DNA of 64,000 bases from Candidatus Nomurabacteria bacterium (GTDB lineage Bacteria; Patescibacteriota; Saccharimonadia; Saccharimonadales; Saccharimonadaceae), in contig JAISHF010000001.1 in NCBI GenBank assembly GCA_031262695.1, forward strand, positions 94,953 to 158,952, written 5' to 3'. Every line of letters starts with the position of its first letter. Position 1 is the first letter of the stretch. Below, piece after piece: positions 41,639-49,932 of the stretch. A program made the position numbers and the translations under genes. The notes beneath the pieces were generated by a model that ran no database searches, was not told the DNA's origin, and saw only the letters and a program-made list of their open reading frames with translations.

Positions 41639-43147
41639 ATGTTAGTAGAAATTTTAGTGGGTGTTGCAGGGTTGGCGTTGGGGGCTGGCGGAATTGCGGT
41701 TTACAATAAAAGCAAAGAGAAGGGCGCGGCCGAGAAGGCTGATGCGTTGCTAGGTAAGGCAAAAAAGGACGCGGAAAAATTGGTGATGGAGGCGCAAAAA
41801 AATGCACTAGAAATCAAGGACGCGGCAAAGCGTGAGGAAGACGAGCATCGCAAAGACATCAAAAAAACTGAGTCGCGGTTGTTAGAGCGTGAGGAAAACT
41901 TGGACAAAAAGTTAGAGCAACTGGATAAAAAAGCCGAAAAATTAGAGAAGGAAGCCAAGGAATTAGATTCTTTGAAAGGCGAGATTAAAGATTTGCGCGT
42001 TAAACAACAAGAAAAGTTGGAAAAAATTGCGGGGTTGTCAAAGGCGGACGCGAAAGAAAAACTGTTCCAGATGACTGAGCGTGATGTCAAGGAAGATTTG
42101 GCGGGGCTGATTAAAAAGGAACAAGAGGCGGCGAGCCACGATGCCGAGGATGTAGTGGCGGCGATTTTGGTTGCGGCAATGGAGCGAATGAGTAGTGAGG
42201 TAACGGCCGACCGCACGGTGACGGCGGTGAAAATTGACGACGATATGAAGGGGCGGATTATCGGCAAAGAGGGACGGAATGTGCAGGCCTTGCAGGCGGC
42301 GACGGGCGTGGATTTTTTGGTGGATGATACGCCGGGTATGGTAGTGCTGAGTTCGTTTGACCCAGTGCGACGGCAGGTGGCGCGGGCGGCGTTGGAATTA
42401 CTCTTAAAAGACGGGCGGATTAACCCAAGTTCAATTGAAGCGGCCGTAGAAAAAGCAACAAAGTTAATAGACAAGGAGGCAACGCAGGCAGGCGAGGACG
42501 CCGCACGTGAGGTTGGGATTACGGGCTTGCCACACGATATTTTGCACTTGCTTGGCGAGTTGAAGTTCCGCACTTCTTATGGGCAGAATGTGTTGCTGCA
42601 CTCAGTGGAGATGGCACACATTGCTGGTATGATTGCAAAAGAAGTTGGCGCCGATGTGCGAATTACTAAAACGGCAACATTATTGCACGATTTGGGCAAG
42701 GCGGTAACGCACAAAATTGAGGGCAAGCACGCAGAAATCGGTGCGGAAATTGCCCGAAAATACGGCATTGAAGAAAAGGTAGTGCACGCAATGGAAGCGC
42801 ATCATAACGACATTGAGCCGACGACGATTGAGGCGGTGATTGTGAAGATTGTGGATGCGATTAGCGCGGCACGGCCGGGTGCGCGAAATATTAGCGCCGA
42901 GAACTTTGCTGAGCGGATGAAGGAGTTAGAGAACGTGGCATTGTCGTTTGGTGGGATTGAAAAGGCCTATGCTTTGCAAGCGGGCCGCGAGATTCGGGTG
43001 ATCGTGGAGCCAAAGCAGATTGATGATTTGACGGCTTATAAATTGGCGCGCGACATTGCCGACAAAATTGAAAGCACGATGTCTTATCCGGGTGTGATTA
43101 AAATAAATGTGATTCGCGAAACGCGGGCGATTGAATACGCAAAATAA
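41639..43147 (+). CDS. rny: ribonuclease Y
   Basis: 502 aa. N-terminal membrane helix (3-22), a long coiled coil (about 30-140), KH domain (IIGKEGRNVQALQAATGVDF near 215) and HD domain (LLHDLGKAVTHKIEGKHAE near 360). It is the membrane-bound endonuclease that starts mRNA decay in organisms lacking RNase E. AAGGAAG precedes the ATG, and comEC follows with a TAATG overlap. Confidence 0.95.
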   Translation: MLVEILVGVAGLALGAGGIAVYNKSKEKGAAEKADALLGKAKKDAEKLVMEAQKNALEIKDAAKREEDEHRKDIKKTESRLLEREENLDKKLEQLDKKAEKLEKEAKELDSLKGEIKDLRVKQQEKLEKIAGLSKADAKEKLFQMTERDVKEDLAGLIKKEQEAASHDAEDVVAAILVAAMERMSSEVTADRTVTAVKIDDDMKGRIIGKEGRNVQALQAATGVDFLVDDTPGMVVLSSFDPVRRQVARAALELLLKDGRINPSSIEAAVEKATKLIDKEATQAGEDAAREVGITGLPHDILHLLGELKFRTSYGQNVLLHSVEMAHIAGMIAKEVGADVRITKTATLLHDLGKAVTHKIEGKHAEIGAEIARKYGIEEKVVHAMEAHHNDIEPTTIEAVIVKIVDAISAARPGARNISAENFAERMKELENVALSFGGIEKAYALQAGREIRVIVEPKQIDDLTAYKLARDIADKIESTMSYPGVIKINVIRETRAIEYAK

Positions 43148-44430
43148 TGTTTACTCGCCTATGGCGGTGGGTAAAAGTTCCAGCTAATGTCTTTTTGGGG
43201 GCTTTGCTTTTGCTTGCTGGCTTGCGGGTATGCTTGCCGAATGCGGCGGCAGAAAAAATGCGGGCACATGTAGGGCAGACTGTGGTGGTGCAGGGGAAAT
43301 TGTATGACGACCCTGATTTTGATGGCAGCTTGGTGAAGGTGCGAGTGCGAATAAATGATGGCAATCAAGTTTTTGCGACAATTTCGGCGGGTGATGCCGA
43401 CCTAGAGCGAGGCGACACGGTTGTGGTGCAGGGAAAGCTGGGAAATGGATTTGGTGCGTTTTCGGGAACGATTTACAGGGGTGAATTGGTAAGTTACTCC
43501 AAGAGTAAGACGCCTGACATTTTTCTAAAAATGCGAAATTGGTTTAGTGGAATGGTAGAAAAACATATTCCTGAACCAGAATCGGCGTTGGCGCTCGGTT
43601 ATTTGCTGGGGCAAAAACGAGCGCTGCCGAGTGCGCTCTTGGAGGTGCTTGCGATTACGGGTTTGACACACATTGTAGTGGCGAGCGGTGCGAATTTAAC
43701 GATTATTACGCGAATGGTGCGGCGGTTGTTTGGCAAATCACGACGGCGGGCGTTTGCGCTAGCGCTTTTGGCAGTTGGGGTGATGGTGGGCATTATCGGT
43801 TTTGCACCAAGTTTGGTGCGGGCGGGGTTAGTTTCGGCGCTAGCGCTCACCGCGTGGTATTTTGGGCGGCCAGTGCATCCCGTGCGGCTGATTTTGCTTG
43901 CTGCGGCGACGACTTTGATTGCGCGACCGAGCTTTATTTTGGATTTGGGCTGGCAGCTATCGTTTGCGGCGTTTGCTGGCGTGCTACTAGTAGCGCCAGT
44001 ATTGACCCGATTTTTCTATGGTGAGGCAAAACCACGAGCATTATCGCAAGTTGCGATTGAAACGATTAGTGCGACAATTACGACGATGCCATTATTGCTA
44101 TATAATTTTGGATCATTGTCGCTGATTTCGCTACTACCGAATTTGCTGATTTTGCCGACGATACCTATCGCAATGTTATTAAGTTTTGCGACGGGCGTAT
44201 TGGCGATTTTTACAGGGGTGCTAGCGGGGCTAGTCGGGTCGCTTGCGACCTTGGTGCTAAAATATAACTTGGTGGTAATTGAGTTTTTTGGGCAAATTGA
44301 GTGGGCGACGCTCGCCATGCCGATTAGTTTTTGGCAAGCGGTGGCGATTTATGGCGTGATTTTGCTCGGCTGGTTTGCGATGAAATGCAGTACCAAAACT
44401 AGACTATTGGATGTAAATGTTGTAGAATAG
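43147..44430 (+). CDS. comEC: ComEC/Rec2-type DNA-uptake channel (short form)
   Basis: 427 aa. An N-terminal helix and an OB-like DUF4131 domain (about 35-115; GQTVVVQGKLYDDPD), then the Competence membrane domain with LGYLLGQKRALPS, VLAITGLTHIVVASGANLTI and SWQLSFAA-like segments. The C-terminal metallo-beta-lactamase-like domain of longer ComEC proteins is absent. ComEC carries one DNA strand across the membrane in natural transformation. With the pilus and PilT in this window it implies competence. It carries palindrome copy 7. Sits between rny and tsaE. Confidence 0.9.
   Translation: MFTRLWRWVKVPANVFLGALLLLAGLRVCLPNAAAEKMRAHVGQTVVVQGKLYDDPDFDGSLVKVRVRINDGNQVFATISAGDADLERGDTVVVQGKLGNGFGAFSGTIYRGELVSYSKSKTPDIFLKMRNWFSGMVEKHIPEPESALALGYLLGQKRALPSALLEVLAITGLTHIVVASGANLTIITRMVRRLFGKSRRRAFALALLAVGVMVGIIGFAPSLVRAGLVSALALTAWYFGRPVHPVRLILLAAATTLIARPSFILDLGWQLSFAAFAGVLLVAPVLTRFFYGEAKPRALSQVAIETISATITTMPLLLYNFGSLSLISLLPNLLILPTIPIAMLLSFATGVLAIFTGVLAGLVGSLATLVLKYNLVVIEFFGQIEWATLAMPISFWQAVAIYGVILLGWFAMKCSTKTRLLDVNVVE
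43494..43508. repeat. dispersed palindrome, copy 7
   Basis: Perfect TTACTCCAAGAGTAA in comEC, encoding Y-S-K-S. Confidence 0.8.
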
Positions 44431-44434
44431 ATTT

Positions 44435-44929
44435 ATGGAAAAGCGGCGATTGGAAGTTGATAGCGAACAAGAAATGGAGCGGCTGGGTGCGGAGTTAGTG
44501 CAAGTTTTTTTGGCGGAGCGAAATGAAGCGTTAGTATTACAACTGGTGGGCGATTTGGGCGCGGGCAAAACAACTTTGACGCGAGGAATTGCGCGCGGGC
44601 TAGGAATTGCCGAGCCGATTACAAGCCCGACCTTTCAGGTGCATAAGGAATATCCGGCTAGCCCTCCTGCAACGGCACCTTCTGCGACAGAACCGCCCTT
44701 AATGCCGCAGAAATCACCAACGCAAGAAAATTTGATACTGCATCATTTTGACTTTTATCGTTTGCAGGATTTGGGGGTGATGAAAAATGAATTAGAAGAA
44801 CTAATGGCGGACAAAAATAATGTGATTGTAATAGAATGGGGCGGGATTTTGGGCGACCTCACAAAAAACGCAAAAACCATCAAAATTGAAAAATTAACAG
44901 ATGAGAAACGAGTTTTACTCTTGGAGTAA
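44435..44929 (+). CDS. tsaE: tRNA threonylcarbamoyladenosine biosynthesis ATPase TsaE
   Basis: 164 aa. Walker A GDLGAGKTTLTRGIA (about 40-54), SPTFQVHKEY, the HHFDFYRL segment and VIEWG. It works with TsaB/TsaD/TsaC to make t6A37 on ANN-decoding tRNAs. A Pro/Ser/Thr-rich insert of about 25 residues (PASPPATAPSATEPP) lies between SPTF...Y and HHFDFY, unusual for the family. The gene ends in palindrome copy 8, whose last bases are the stop codon. Confidence 0.92.
   Translation: MEKRRLEVDSEQEMERLGAELVQVFLAERNEALVLQLVGDLGAGKTTLTRGIARGLGIAEPITSPTFQVHKEYPASPPATAPSATEPPLMPQKSPTQENLILHHFDFYRLQDLGVMKNELEELMADKNNVIVIEWGGILGDLTKNAKTIKIEKLTDEKRVLLLE
44915..44929. repeat. dispersed palindrome, copy 8
   Basis: Perfect TTACTCTTGGAGTAA; its final TAA is the tsaE stop codon. 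Confidence 0.8.
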
Positions 44930-44939
44930 GCACTAACCC

Positions 44940-45069
44940 AAGGTAAAGCAAGCGCCTCACCAAGACTCACATAAACAGCCAGGGCGCTCAGGCGCGCCCT
45001 CTTGGCAAAGCAAAGCTTTGCCAATTCACCCCAGCAATGCGAGCACAGGTGATGCGCTTGCTTTACCTT
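44940..45069. repeat. structured convergent-junction element, copy C1
   Basis: Outer arms 44940-44961 and 45048-45069 pair at 21 of 22 positions. Inside are AGGGCGC/GCGCCCT (44981-45000) and TTGGCAAAGC-AAA-GCTTTGCCAA (45002-45024). It lies between convergent tsaE and the PilX-like gene. The core (CACCAAGACTC, ATAAACAGCCA, CAATTCACCCC, GCAATGC) is shared with 51149-51272 and 62546-62654. Confidence 0.85.
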
Positions 45070-45078
45070 GTCTTTTGC

Positions 45079-46353
45079 TTAGCAAGAGGAGTAGTCGTAG
45101 ACGTTTTGGCCGGTGATCCAGTTGTTGGTGGTGACGATGAAGTTCTTACAGAAGGAGGCGCCTGATTCGCCATTGAGTTGGACGGCCCATTCGGGGTATG
45201 GGTAGGCGGTGTCAACGACTTCAATGCGACCTTCAATGCGGCGGAGCGAGTCGGCGTTGCGGCCGGTGCTGTCCACGGCGACTTGAACGCCGACGAGCGG
45301 GACGACGGTGCCGTTGTTTTGGGCGCGAACTTGGAAATCATGGGTGCCAGACGGGTAAACGCTCTCTAGCATCAGGAACGAGGTGCCGTCGTGGCGAGAA
45401 CCGCCGACGGGGCTTGGTAAGTTGATAGTGACGGAACAAGAATAATCGCCACCGACTGGGTTGGTGCAGGAAATCGGGAAGGGGTTGTTGATTTTTTGGT
45501 CGTTGGTTTGCAGGACGCCGCCGACATTGGTGAAGTTAGCGGCAGCTGAAGCGGCAATGGTGTTAGCACCACCGCCGCGGACTGGCACGAGGAGCAAGCC
45601 GGCACGGTTGGTAGTGCTACCGCTGGCAGTTTCAAATTGTGAAAGCGTGAAACTCTTGGCGGTCTGGATGAGGGTGGCGGAAAGGACGGGTGGCGCAGAC
45701 TCCGCCCAAACCTCAGGCAGTTGAATCGGTGGGTTGGAGCTAGTGCTATTAGTTGGCAAGCTGGCGGTAGAAATATTATTGCGGGCGCGACTCCATGAGA
45801 TGACGATTTGGTTAAATTCCACGCCACCAGTGCGGAGCGGAATGAGGCGAGCGCGGGTCTGGGCGTCAAAAGTGCTGAGGAAGTCAATCGTATCGTCGCT
45901 GACGCGGACGCAAGTGTAAGCTTGGTCGGTTTGCTCAAAGGTAGCACTATCGGCACCGCCCTCTTGGATTGGGGTTTCGTTATTGGTAGGGCGGCCCAAG
46001 ATATAAGCAATACCGTCGCAAGCGTTGATGCTACCAGCCGTCGGCTGGCCCGTGCGCATTACCGAGGTGATGTCGGCGCAAGTGCGCGTGGTGCTGCCGC
46101 TTGGATATTGGGCATCTGTGCTGAGACACTCATTGTAGCGAAGAACCGCCAGCTTGGCGTCTTCAATGCCGGTCATAGCGGAATCGTAGGCGGTTTGTGA
46201 GAGGTCGGAATCAGAAACTTGGCGGCGTTCGTTGAGCATAATCCGCGTAAAGCCGAGAGCGATGACGGTGATTAAAAGCGTGGCAAACAAGACAATATAT
46301 AAGGAGACAGCGCCTTTTTTGCGACCCTCCAAAACGGTTCTTGCAGATTTCAT
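45079..46353 (-). CDS. PilX-like pilus-associated membrane protein
   Basis: 424 aa from ATG 46353. A basic start and one membrane helix (AVSLYIVLFATLLITVIALGF, about 16-38), then NERRQVSDSDLSQTAYDSAM, the pattern of PilX-type accessory pilins that lack a clear prepilin G/F-T cleavage site. The rest is a beta-rich exported domain with several Cys. It is last in the minor-pilin cluster and probably belongs to the tip or priming complex. ATG 46353 is 6 nt from TATAAT (46365-46360), so it has its own leaderless transcript; ATG 46359 would abut the -10 box. Confidence 0.7.
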   Translation of the reverse strand: MKSARTVLEGRKKGAVSLYIVLFATLLITVIALGFTRIMLNERRQVSDSDLSQTAYDSAMTGIEDAKLAVLRYNECLSTDAQYPSGSTTRTCADITSVMRTGQPTAGSINACDGIAYILGRPTNNETPIQEGGADSATFEQTDQAYTCVRVSDDTIDFLSTFDAQTRARLIPLRTGGVEFNQIVISWSRARNNISTASLPTNSTSSNPPIQLPEVWAESAPPVLSATLIQTAKSFTLSQFETASGSTTNRAGLLLVPVRGGGANTIAASAAANFTNVGGVLQTNDQKINNPFPISCTNPVGGDYSCSVTINLPSPVGGSRHDGTSFLMLESVYPSGTHDFQVRAQNNGTVVPLVGVQVAVDSTGRNADSLRRIEGRIEVVDTAYPYPEWAVQLNGESGASFCKNFIVTTNNWITGQNVYDYSSC

Positions 46354-46365
46354 AAGCATATTATA

Positions 46366-47265
46366 TCACCCCTCCCCGACGGTGCCAAGTGATGACGCCG
46401 CAAAATTAAACTTGTTGATTGAGCAGTATTGAAAATCTAAGACAGCGTCGGCAGTGGTGGATGGTGGCTCGCAGACTTCGGCCGAGACAAGACCGCCGAG
46501 GACATTGGCGCCGCGTGGCGTGCCGAGGATAAATGAGCCTGCATAAAAAACTTGGTCAGTGATGTTGGATTTGGCAGGCTTGAAAATATCAAAATCAAAG
46601 AGGGCGAGTTCTAGGCCGCCGCTAGAAATTAACTCGGTGGTATCGGTGGCGGTAAGATTTGGTGAGCCTGCAACAGGGCAAAGCAGTTTGCCGTTATTAT
46701 TGGGGCAGGTAGAGGCGCCGATGGCGGAAGGTTGGCAAAGTTCGCGGCCGACATCGCGGGCTTTGAGCAGGCGATAATCTTTGCTGCCGTTAACTTGGAC
46801 GGCGCCGCCGCCGCTACTACTGCTGTTGTCCCAAAGAAAGTCGGCTTGCTTCCAGATATAAGAATAAAAGCCGGTGCAAAAAACGCCGCCTTCAACGCGT
46901 GAGCCGTTGATAAACTCAACAGCGTGCGGAACGTTAGCGGAAGTGGTTGGGGCGCTGGCGATGGCACGAGTGATGTCGTCTACGACGGAGCGGCTGGTAG
47001 AATTGACCTCGCGCGTGGCGATGCCGCGACGATAGATGCCCTGAATATTCATCACGAGAACAGTGATGCCGATAATTAAAATAGAAACGAAAGTCATTGC
47101 GAGCATCAGCTCAATGATAGTGAAGCCAGAGGCTCGGCGAATTCTACCTGCCCTCCTCGGGCACGAACACAGGGGCGCTTGCACCCCCTCTTGGCGCCGC
47201 TGGCGCGTCGCCAATTCACCCCCGCAGTGCCCTTGGAGACTAGGTAGCAATTCGCCGAGCCTCAT
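46366..47265 (-). CDS. minor prepilin with an element-encoded N-terminal extension
   Basis: 299 aa. The prepilin signature SGFTIIELMLAM begins only at residue 46. The first 45 residues (Arg/Gly/Cys-rich) are encoded by a copy of the structured junction element (47129-47263). The ATG overlaps the TGA of the upstream prepilin (ATGA), which supports this start. No ATG/GTG/TTG occurs between the element and the signature, though an AGGAGG sits 9 nt before an ATT codon. A leader of 46 residues is long for a prepilin peptidase substrate. The mature part is PilW-like with disulfide-capable Cys. Confidence 0.8.
   Translation of the reverse strand: MRLGELLPSLQGHCGGELATRQRRQEGVQAPLCSCPRRAGRIRRASGFTIIELMLAMTFVSILIIGITVLVMNIQGIYRRGIATREVNSTSRSVVDDITRAIASAPTTSANVPHAVEFINGSRVEGGVFCTGFYSYIWKQADFLWDNSSSSGGGAVQVNGSKDYRLLKARDVGRELCQPSAIGASTCPNNNGKLLCPVAGSPNLTATDTTELISSGGLELALFDFDIFKPAKSNITDQVFYAGSFILGTPRGANVLGGLVSAEVCEPPSTTADAVLDFQYCSINKFNFAASSLGTVGEG
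47129..47263. repeat. structured element, copy C4, inside a prepilin gene
   Basis: Outer arms GAGGCTCGGCGAATT (47129-47143) and its exact inverse (47249-47263), continued by CTACCT/AGGTAG and GGGCAC/GTGCCC. Inner stems AGGGG/CCCCT and TTGGCG/CGCCAA occupy the same places as in C1-C3. The right arm abuts the prepilin's start codon. Confidence 0.75.
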
Positions 47266-47930
47266 TCTATGACCTTTGGGTTAAGAGTGCGGGTGATGGT
47301 GGAGAGTTTGCTGTCGGAATTTTGGCCGGCGGCGCGCCAGCAGGCGCGGATGTGGAAGTCGTAATATTCGGGCTGGCCGTTGATTTTTTTGCTGCTTTCA
47401 ACGGCGAAAACTTGGAGACCTTCAACGGCGACAACTTGATCATAGACGGCCGACTCGGAAAGTTCGGTGGCGGGCGAATTATAGACGACGCGCGGGTAGA
47501 TGGTTGGAACGGTAAAAGTAGTGTTGTTGGGGCGGCGGATGATGTTGGTGGCGTTGGCTTGCAGGGCGCGGGTATTGATGATGAACGAGCCAGCCGAAGC
47601 GGCAGAGTCGTTGATAGCAAAATTACAACTGTCGTCGTCTGGGTGAAGCAAAGGAGCAGAGATGCGGGGGTTGCGAGTCATCTCGTCCCAAATGGTTTCA
47701 AATTGGCGGACAGTGTCAGGATAGCCACGCTCGGCGACGAAACTGTCATGGATAAACTTAATTGCAGCGGCTTGGGCATCCATTTCGTTGCGGGCTTGCT
47801 GGGCTTCAATGGCGGCTTGGGCGGTGACGGTGCCGCGGTTCATAATCTGGATTGCGACAATCGCGACGACGCCAAAAATCGCAACGGCAAACATCACTTC
47901 AACGATGGTTTCGCCTTTTAGCCGCGACAT
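47262..47930 (-). CDS. minor prepilin (PilV/PulG-like)
   Basis: 222 aa. Leader MSRLKG followed by ETIVEVMFAVAIFGVVAIVA: Gly at -1, Glu at +5, then the hydrophobic helix, though residue +1 is Glu instead of the usual Phe/Met. Exported domain with a Cys pair. Overlaps the upstream prepilin by 13 nt and the downstream one by 4. Second gene of the minor-pilin cluster. Confidence 0.8.
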   Translation of the reverse strand: MSRLKGETIVEVMFAVAIFGVVAIVAIQIMNRGTVTAQAAIEAQQARNEMDAQAAAIKFIHDSFVAERGYPDTVRQFETIWDEMTRNPRISAPLLHPDDDSCNFAINDSAASAGSFIINTRALQANATNIIRRPNNTTFTVPTIYPRVVYNSPATELSESAVYDQVVAVEGLQVFAVESSKKINGQPEYYDFHIRACWRAAGQNSDSKLSTITRTLNPKVIE

Positions 47931-48919
47931 TGGATGAGTTGCCCTTCGTCGTCAGAGGCGGTGTCGGTTGGGAGGGTGGTGACCGCCGAGACATTACCGA
48001 TGTTTTGCAAGATGCGGATGATTTTGCGATTTGGGGTCCAGATACCAGCGCCGTCGGGGATGACGCAGAAGTAGCGGCTGGCAGTAGAGTTGGCTTTGAT
48101 AGCGAGGCTAGTGAGGGTTTTGATATTGCGGGTGTCATTGTTGGTGGTGATGTAGGTGCGGACGGAGCCAGAAATCGGCAAACGCAAAATCAGAATTGAG
48201 CCTTGGGGCTGGGTCTCGGGGTCGCTGACGATTGGGCTGCCGTCGGTTTTGGTGTAGCCAGCGAGCGAAACGCCCCAGTCGGGGGTGAAGACAGTAGTAT
48301 CATTGGCGCGACCAATTTTGGTGGCGGCGATGAGCTCTTCGTCGGTCCAGGTCAGGAGGTTGGCGCGGTAGTCAATGTCATTATTAGAAACATTGCAGCG
48401 GCCATGGGCGCCACTTTGGGTGTCAAGGCAGTTCTCTAAGTCGCGGCCGACAACAGTGGTGGCGGCGATGCGTTGCAAGGAGTTTTGGTTTTGTTGATTA
48501 TCGGCGCCATTGGCGTCGTTGGCGGTATTGTCAAAAACTGACGTGCCATACCAAAACTCAATGATGCGGCCATAAATTAGACAGTCGGAGCGGCCGCGGT
48601 ATTCGCCGGCGACTTCGGCGGTGCTAATATAGGCAGTATCGGAGTTGAAGATGTCGGGTGCGCCACCAGCAAGAGTGAGTTTGTTGCCAGAGGCGTTAAA
48701 TGCAATACAAGCTTGGTTGTTAGAACCGTCGGTGGGGCGTTCGGGGTTTTGCACAAGGTTGAATTGTTGGGCGATGAATTCTTCTACTGTCGCAACGCCG
48801 TCGTTATAGCGTTCGCGCGCGAGGTTGGCGCCCGTGCCGACGAGCATACCCATCAGGAGTAGGCCAGTGATAGCCAAAAACATCATTACTTCAATGATAG
48901 TAAAACCCACTCTTCTCAT
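47918..48919 (-). CDS. minor prepilin (PilW/PulJ-like)
   Basis: 333 aa. Short leader MRRVG, cleavage before FTIIEVMMFLAITGLLLMG. Large beta-rich exported domain with about six Cys, likely disulfide-bonded. First gene of the minor-pilin cluster. On the minus strand TATTATAATAG lies just before the ATG, consistent with a leaderless mRNA. With 47262-47930, 46366-47265 and the PilX-like gene it should form the pilus tip complex. Confidence 0.85.
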   Translation of the reverse strand: MRRVGFTIIEVMMFLAITGLLLMGMLVGTGANLARERYNDGVATVEEFIAQQFNLVQNPERPTDGSNNQACIAFNASGNKLTLAGGAPDIFNSDTAYISTAEVAGEYRGRSDCLIYGRIIEFWYGTSVFDNTANDANGADNQQNQNSLQRIAATTVVGRDLENCLDTQSGAHGRCNVSNNDIDYRANLLTWTDEELIAATKIGRANDTTVFTPDWGVSLAGYTKTDGSPIVSDPETQPQGSILILRLPISGSVRTYITTNNDTRNIKTLTSLAIKANSTASRYFCVIPDGAGIWTPNRKIIRILQNIGNVSAVTTLPTDTASDDEGQLIQCRG

Positions 48920-48923
48920 ACTA

Positions 48924-49862
48924 TTATAATACCATAAACATATTCAAAATGGAACTTTTAGCAAAGAAAACAATGAAAAAGGCAGCAATAAGGAGGGGCG
49001 CAAAGGGGATGCGGGTGGTGGCACGCCACTTGTGGGCAAGCATAAAGGGGATAGCAATGAGGGCGCCGGTAATGTTGGCGAGAAAGAGGTTAGCGACGGC
49101 AAGGAGAGGGTGGGCGAGGATGAGGGCGAGAGGCAGAGCGATAAGCCAATCACCGTCGCCGACTAAACGGCTGCCGCGCTCCGTATGGTCCTCAGAACCT
49201 GCTTGCTTGCGGCTAGGGACGACAGACAAAACGAAGTAGAAACCAGAGAGGACGACGGCGCTGGCGATGGTTAACAGGGGTAGACCGAGGGTAAATTGAC
49301 CAACAAAAAACGCCGCGGCCCACTCCAAGCCTATGAACAGTATAGCACAGATGATGCAAAAAGTCAATAGGTGGGTGGGGATTTCGCCTGTTAAGAAGTC
49401 AAAAACGAAAACGGCGGTGAGGGCGCAGGCGAGAACGAGAAAGAAAATTACCCCTGTAAAATATGGTAGGGCGGGGAGGAGACTGGGAGTGAAGTTGGTG
49501 GTATTGGCAGCGGTAAAAACTTGGTCAAAAACGGTTAAGGTAGTGGAAAAACTGCCACTAATGGCGGAATAAATGGTGATGGCGAAGACTGCCCCGAGAC
49601 CGAGTTCGGCAAGGAGTTCTGCGATGCCGATTGGCGCGTGGCAGTTGCGGCATTTACCGCGAAGACAAAACCACGAGAGGACGGGGAGCATCTCCCACCA
49701 GTGGAGTTTCTGCTCACAAGATTCGCAGTGCGAAGGGGCTTGGCGGAGTTTTTGGAAGCCGTGGAGGTGTTCTTTGGCAATGATGCGGCGGACTTGGCAG
49801 CAAATAAAACTACCAAAAATCGCGCCAAAAATGAAGGCAAAAATGGTGATGGGGATTGTCAT
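48924..49862 (-). CDS. pilD: type IV prepilin peptidase / methylase PilD
   Basis: 312 aa from ATG 49862, 6 nt after TATAAT (49874-49869). N-terminal methylase-type domain with FGSFICCQVRR, then two CxxC pairs (HCESCEQKL, KCRNCHAPIG) that bind zinc. Aspartyl protease motifs: DFLTGEIP (first Asp) and GDGDWLIAL (GxGD). It cleaves and N-methylates the prepilins encoded on either side. Divergent from the FtsA/PilM-like gene with a 70-nt shared promoter region. Confidence 0.92.
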   Translation of the reverse strand: MTIPITIFAFIFGAIFGSFICCQVRRIIAKEHLHGFQKLRQAPSHCESCEQKLHWWEMLPVLSWFCLRGKCRNCHAPIGIAELLAELGLGAVFAITIYSAISGSFSTTLTVFDQVFTAANTTNFTPSLLPALPYFTGVIFFLVLACALTAVFVFDFLTGEIPTHLLTFCIICAILFIGLEWAAAFFVGQFTLGLPLLTIASAVVLSGFYFVLSVVPSRKQAGSEDHTERGSRLVGDGDWLIALPLALILAHPLLAVANLFLANITGALIAIPFMLAHKWRATTRIPFAPLLIAAFFIVFFAKSSILNMFMVL

Positions 49863-49932
49863 AAATATATTATAACACAGCCGAGTGGCGGCGGGTGTTT
49901 CCTGTTGAAAGTGGTTGTGGTATAATAAATAT
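49863..49932. promoter_or_regulatory. divergent leaderless promoters (pilD / FtsA-PilM-like gene)
   Basis: TATAAT at 49874-49869 (leftward) and 49921-49926 (rightward), each 6 nt from its ATG. Confidence 0.65.
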
